Shown in pieces: positions 4,688-7,314 of a stretch of DNA of 7,314 nt. Made by a program: the position numbers and the translations under genes. Source of the DNA: Clostridia bacterium (lineage in GTDB: Bacteria; Bacillota; Clostridia; Christensenellales; CALWSW01). The stretch's first letter is position 1. Each line of letters opens with the position of its first letter. The stretch lies in NCBI GenBank assembly GCA_019421925.1, contig JAHZEH010000087.1, forward strand, positions 328 through 7,641. The letters run 5' to 3'. The notes beneath the pieces were generated by a model. It saw only the letters and a program-made list of their open reading frames with translations, did no database searches and was not told the DNA's origin.

Positions 4688-6562
4688 ATGAAACGCACCA
4701 TTTGCCTGCTGCTGGCGCTGGTCATGGCCTTTGCGATGGCCGCCTGCGCCAAACCTGCCGAGAATCCGGCGCCCACCGGGACGCCCGTACAGACCGCTCC
4801 GCCCGCGGAGACGGAGGCCCCCCAGGAGAGCCCCAGCGCCCTCGCCTTTACCCCCGGCACTTACACCGGCGAGGCCCAGGGCTTCGGCGGCGCGCTTAAA
4901 CTGGAGGTGACGGTGGACGAGACCTCCATCCTGTCGGACAACGTGCTGGAGAACAGCGAAACTGAGGGCATCGGCTCCATCGCTGTGGAGAAGCTGCCCG
5001 CCGCCATCGTAGCCGCCCAGAGTCTGGGCGTGGACACGGTGTCTGGCTGCACCATGAGCAGCAACGCCATCCTGGAGGCCGCCAAGGCCGCCCTCAGCCA
5101 GTCCGGCGTGAATATGGAAGCACTGACTGCCGCCCCTGCCGCACAGGAGGACGCCCCCGCCCAGACCCAGAACCTGGAGACCCAGGTGGTTATTGTGGGC
5201 GCGGGCGGCGCGGGCATGACCGCGGCCATCAAGCTGCGGGAGCAGGGCGTGAACGTGATCGTGCTGGAGAAGATGCCCATGGTGGGCGGCGCGACGGCCA
5301 TGTCCAGCAGCTCCGCCCTGGCCCAGGGTACCCGCACTCAGGCCGAGGCGGGCGTGGAGGACAGCGCCGAGATGTGCATGATGGACCTGCTCTATGTGGG
5401 CCGGTTTGAAAACGATCCCACCCCCACCTGGCTGCTCTCCGCCCATTCCGGCGAGACCATTGACTGGCTGAACGACGAGATAGGAGTGCTTTTCAACGAG
5501 GCCACGGGCAACCCCTCGGCCGAATACCGGGTGGGCCGCGCCCGCTCCTCCGTCACCGGCAGCGGTGCGGGGCTGGCCCAGGACCTGCGCGCCAAGATGG
5601 AGGAGATGGGGGCCACCCTCATGCTGGAGACCCGTGCCTACGAGCTCAAGAGCACTGACGGTGCGGTGGACGGTGTTCTGGCCCGGGACAACAGCGGCAA
5701 CGAGTATGTCATTCAGGCGGATGCCGTGGTGCTGGCCACCGGCGGCTATTGCTTTGACGACGAATACATTGATCCCAGCCTCAAGGTGCTGCCCTGCTCC
5801 GGGTCCAAGGCCAATACGGGCGACGGCATCCACATGGCCCTGCCCTATGGCGCGGTGCTTCAGAACATGGAGATGGTGGCAGTAGCCGGCCACGGTATCC
5901 GCAAGGGGGACAGCGCCCAGCACACCAAGCCGGGCTGCCTGGTTGCCTACCGCACCACCGGCACCATCCTGGTCAACATGCAGGGCGAACGGTTCATCAA
6001 CGAGCGGGGCAGCGACGCCTCCATCGTTGAGGCCATGCGCCAGACGGACCGCTGCTTCATGCTGATGGATGCGGCCTCCTTTGAGGAATATGCCAGGAGC
6101 TGTGTGGACAAGAAATACTTCAGCCAGGAGGAGCTGGACCAGTGGCTCGCTGAAAACGGCACGGGAGTCACGGTGTTTGCCCACGGCGACACCCTGGAGG
6201 AGCTGGCCGCCACCGTCTCCATGGACGCGGCGGGCTTGGCTGCCACGGTGGAGAAGTACAATGGCTTCGTGGCCGCAGGGGAGGATGCGGACTTTGGCCG
6301 CGAGGTCACGGCCCCCATCGGCGAAGGCCCCTACTACCTGGTGGAGCAGTGCCTGCGCTACAGCACCACGCTGGGTGGGCTGACCATTAACAGCCAGCTC
6401 CAGCTGGTGGACGCCGGGAACGTGGCCATCCCTGGGCTGTACGCTGCGGGCGAGGTGGTCGGCGGCGTGTTTGGCGCGAGCTTCCCGCCGTCCGCGGGCG
6501 TGGGCTGGGCGCTGACGAGCGGCAGGATGGTGGGTGAACAGATCGCCTCCGCGCTCCAATAA
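4688..6562 (+). CDS. Exported FMN/FAD lipoprotein reductase, fumarate-reductase/flavocytochrome c-like
   Basis: A 624-residue lipoprotein. A signal peptide ends in MAAC, with lipidation predicted at C20, followed by a Pro/Thr/Glu-rich linker (about 21-52). An FMN-binding domain (PF04205 type, about 54-138) carries D116-TVSGCT; T122 is the likely site of covalent FMN attachment by ApbE, although the motif normally reads SGAT. An FAD_binding_2 domain (about 165-620) has the dinucleotide fold VVIVGAGGAG (167-176) with E194 ending the second strand, LATGG (349-353), TILVNMQGERFINE (426-439) and IPGLYAAGEVVGG (581-593). This is the layout of extracellular flavin reductases that use an outside compound as electron acceptor, fed by membrane NADH dehydrogenase and flavin carriers not seen here. 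Residues matching fumarate-reductase H504, R544 and R402 are T560, F599 and S442/D443, so fumarate is an unlikely substrate. GGGAGG precedes the ATG at 9-base spacing. The regulator gene lies upstream. Confidence 0.9.
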   Translation: MKRTICLLLALVMAFAMAACAKPAENPAPTGTPVQTAPPAETEAPQESPSALAFTPGTYTGEAQGFGGALKLEVTVDETSILSDNVLENSETEGIGSIAVEKLPAAIVAAQSLGVDTVSGCTMSSNAILEAAKAALSQSGVNMEALTAAPAAQEDAPAQTQNLETQVVIVGAGGAGMTAAIKLREQGVNVIVLEKMPMVGGATAMSSSSALAQGTRTQAEAGVEDSAEMCMMDLLYVGRFENDPTPTWLLSAHSGETIDWLNDEIGVLFNEATGNPSAEYRVGRARSSVTGSGAGLAQDLRAKMEEMGATLMLETRAYELKSTDGAVDGVLARDNSGNEYVIQADAVVLATGGYCFDDEYIDPSLKVLPCSGSKANTGDGIHMALPYGAVLQNMEMVAVAGHGIRKGDSAQHTKPGCLVAYRTTGTILVNMQGERFINERGSDASIVEAMRQTDRCFMLMDAASFEEYARSCVDKKYFSQEELDQWLAENGTGVTVFAHGDTLEELAATVSMDAAGLAATVEKYNGFVAAGEDADFGREVTAPIGEGPYYLVEQCLRYSTTLGGLTINSQLQLVDAGNVAIPGLYAAGEVVGGVFGASFPPSAGVGWALTSGRMVGEQIASALQ

Positions 6563-6570
6563 GAACCAAC

Positions 6571-6596
6571 TGCGGCGGCCCTTCGGGGACGTTGAG
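6571..6596 (+). other. UUCG-capped hairpin just after the reductase stop
   Basis: CCC-TTCG-GGG (6579-6588) forms a stem with the very stable UUCG tetraloop. It continues outward through a G-A mismatch to about 6571-6596, with some G-T wobbles. It starts 8 bases after the stop codon. With no T-tract after it, it is more likely to protect the mRNA 3' end than to terminate. Confidence 0.45.
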
Positions 6597-6622
6597 GAGG
6601 GGGAGATGGCGGGGAAACCTTT

Positions 6623-6655
6623 GAAGGGTCTTCCCGGGCCCCTTCTGAACTTTTT
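6623..6655 (+). terminator. Second terminator-like hairpin after the reductase
   Basis: GAAGGG (6623-6628) pairs with CCCTTC (6640-6645) around an 11-base loop, and TTTTT follows at 6651-6655. The stem is short and the T-run lies 5 bases from it, so it is weaker than the hairpin at 6664. Confidence 0.35.
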
Positions 6656-6663
6656 GTGAAACC

Positions 6664-6693
6664 CAAAAGGGGCGGAATGATCCGCCTCTTTTG
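6664..6693 (+). terminator. Intrinsic terminator of the reductase gene
   Basis: CAAAAGGGGCGGA (6664-6676) pairs with TCCGCCTCTTTTG (6681-6693) around an ATGA loop: 13 pairs with one G-T wobble. The A-run and T-run at the base give a U-rich 3' side. It lies about 100 bases after the stop codon. The A/T symmetry means it could also work on the minus strand. Confidence 0.75.
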
Positions 6694-7106
6694 CAATTCC
6701 GGGGGGACTGGCGGGAAGATTGGGAGGGGCGGCAGGCCCCCTGCGGGGGATTCCCCTGAAACCCCTCAACACTTTGCAAAATGCGGGAGGGGAAAGCTCC
6801 GCCCCTTTGAACTTCCGCTGGGACCTCATGGGGGATATGACAGGATATCCACGACCTTTTTGCTTGCAGCTGCTTGATGGGGGCCTCCTGCCCGCTCAGC
6901 TCCTGCCTCCCCTTCCAGGCCTTTTGCATCGGAATAGCGGCATACCTCTCCAGAGAAAAAACGGTTTTGAGATTGGATTCTGGGGGGAGCAACCTTTACC
7001 GCCGTGCACGGAAACAGGCTCCACGGGGGCCTCCGGCGGTGGAAAACAGGGCCGGGGAGCCGGAGAGAAGGGTGCGTTTGAACGCGGCTATAATTTTTCT
7101 CCTTCA
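6694..7106. other. GC-rich non-coding stretch with many small hairpins
   Basis: I find no credible gene here. Open frames exist on both strands, but none has a good start, a ribosome binding site or recognisable protein features. The stretch is dense in small dyads: GCAGG-CCC-CCTGC (6732-6744), GGGG-ATT-CCCC (6746-6756), palindrome GCAGCTGC (6866-6873), palindrome CCGTGCACGG (7002-7011), ACCGCC/GGCGGT (6998-7003/7035-7040) and CTCCGGC/GCCGGGG (7031-7037/7051-7057). A degenerate direct repeat links 6681-6702 (TCCGCCTCTTTTGCAATTCC) to 6798-6817 (TCCGCCCCTTTGAACTTCCG). It may be a copy of a dispersed intergenic repeat or a decayed element. This cannot be told from one copy. Confidence 0.4.
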
Positions 7107-7134
7107 TGGACCGTTCATAAAAGTATAGTAAAAT
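7107..7134 (+). promoter_or_regulatory. Candidate promoter of the second lipoprotein gene
   Basis: TAAAAT (7129-7134) has a -35-like TGGACC (7107-7112) 16 bases upstream; the two boxes match consensus at 5 and 4 of 6 positions. TATAGT (7124-7129) overlaps it, and a perfect TATAAT (7089-7094) further upstream has no good -35. The region is AT-rich relative to its surroundings, so a promoter is likely somewhere in 7080-7140, but the exact one is uncertain. Confidence 0.35.
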
Positions 7135-7157
7135 AGTAACAGGAAATTGATGGGGCG

Positions 7158-7181
7158 GCCTGCCGGGATGTGCCGTCAGGC
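7158..7181 (+). promoter_or_regulatory. Hairpin in the leader of the second lipoprotein gene
   Basis: GCCTG (7158-7162) pairs with CAGGC (7177-7181) and CGG (7164-7166) with CCG (7173-7175), with one C-T mismatch and a GATGTG loop. An alternative fold pairs GGCGGC (7154-7159) with GCCGCC (7187-7192). It lies 27 bases before the ribosome binding site and has no T-run. Its role is unknown. Confidence 0.4.
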
Positions 7182-7221
7182 TTGACGCCGCCAGGGCATG
7201 AATAATGAAGGAGGATTTATG

Positions 7222-7314
7222 ATGAGGAACGCTGGCTTTTCCCTGCTGTTGGCCTCAGCGGTCGCGCTCTCCCTCTCCGCCTGCGCCGGGGGAGACCTGG
7301 CCGCTCCTGCCGCC
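7222..7314 (+). CDS. Second exported lipoprotein (3' partial)
   Basis: Only the first 31 codons are in the window. They encode a short basic start (MRNAG), a hydrophobic segment and a perfect lipobox LSAC, with the lipidated cysteine at residue 21, followed by AGGDLAAPAA, the start of a small-residue linker. This is a clear lipoprotein signal peptide. AAGGAGG (7208-7214) is the ribosome binding site. Two adjacent ATG codons compete, at 7219 and 7222; the second has the better 7-base spacing. It is separated from the reductase gene by about 660 bases with terminators, so it is probably a separate transcript. The linker start is like that of the reductase upstream, so a related flavin lipoprotein is possible, but a transporter binding protein would look the same at this point. 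Confidence 0.8.
   Translation, partial: MRNAGFSLLLASAVALSLSACAGGDLAAPAA

Noticed and set aside
6664..6693. Repeat hairpins here as part of a CRISPR array or attachment site
   Set aside because: There are no regularly spaced identical repeats, no cas genes and no integrase or tRNA gene. The hairpin has ordinary terminator form.
4637..6829. A 730-codon open frame on the minus strand running across the whole reductase gene
   Set aside because: It is antisense to a gene with clear domains. Its product is low-complexity, rich in Gly, Ala, His and Arg, as expected from GC-rich shadow frames, with no start signal or recognised fold.
6387..6992. A 201-codon minus-strand frame and overlapping frames on both strands in the gap after the reductase
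   Set aside because: No ribosome binding site and no protein-like features are seen. The frames read through terminators and GC-rich hairpins, and several overlap each other on both strands.

Overview
The window looks like chromosome from a GC-rich, low-oxygen Firmicute, most likely an Oscillospiraceae-type gut bacterium. That placement is an inference from the GC-rich coding sequence, strong GGAGG-type ribosome binding sites, AT-rich promoter islands, a 7TM sensor kinase of the clostridial kind, and a secreted flavin lipoprotein. No ribosomal or other phylogenetic marker is present.

Layout. Left block (1-1866, + strand): the 3' part of a phosphoenolpyruvate-hydrolase-like TIM-barrel gene with its terminator, then an AT-rich control region (about 870-1194) holding a perfect-consensus promoter and a folded leader, then a metal-dependent cyclase/kynurenine-formamidase-family gene. 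An 18-bp bidirectional terminator (1886-1924) separates this from the middle block. Middle block (1929-4515): a two-component system in divergent orientation, with a 7TM sensor histidine kinase on the - strand and an OmpR-family response regulator on the + strand, only 61 bp apart. Right block (4516-7314): an exported lipoprotein fusing an FMN-binding domain to a fumarate-reductase-like FAD domain, a 650-bp non-coding stretch rich in hairpins, and the first 31 codons of a second lipoprotein.

How the parts may work together. The best working model, an inference, is that the membrane kinase senses an outside compound, the regulator responds, and the neighbouring extracellular flavin reductase uses that compound (or a related one) as an electron acceptor. 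By an alignment made from memory, the reductase lacks the active-site Arg and His residues that clamp and protonate fumarate in Shewanella flavocytochrome c, so its substrate is probably not a fumarate-type dicarboxylate. Its ribosome binding site lies in the loop of a 9-bp inverted repeat, which suggests an extra layer of translational control. The TIM-barrel and cyclase genes have their own signals and need not belong to this module.

Stretches without genes: 822-1194 (terminator, repeats, promoter, structured leader), 4516-4687 (hairpin, weak promoter, inverted repeat) and 6563-7218 (terminators, GC-rich hairpins, weak promoter, leader hairpin). No tRNA, rRNA, CRISPR array, transposase or attachment site was seen.
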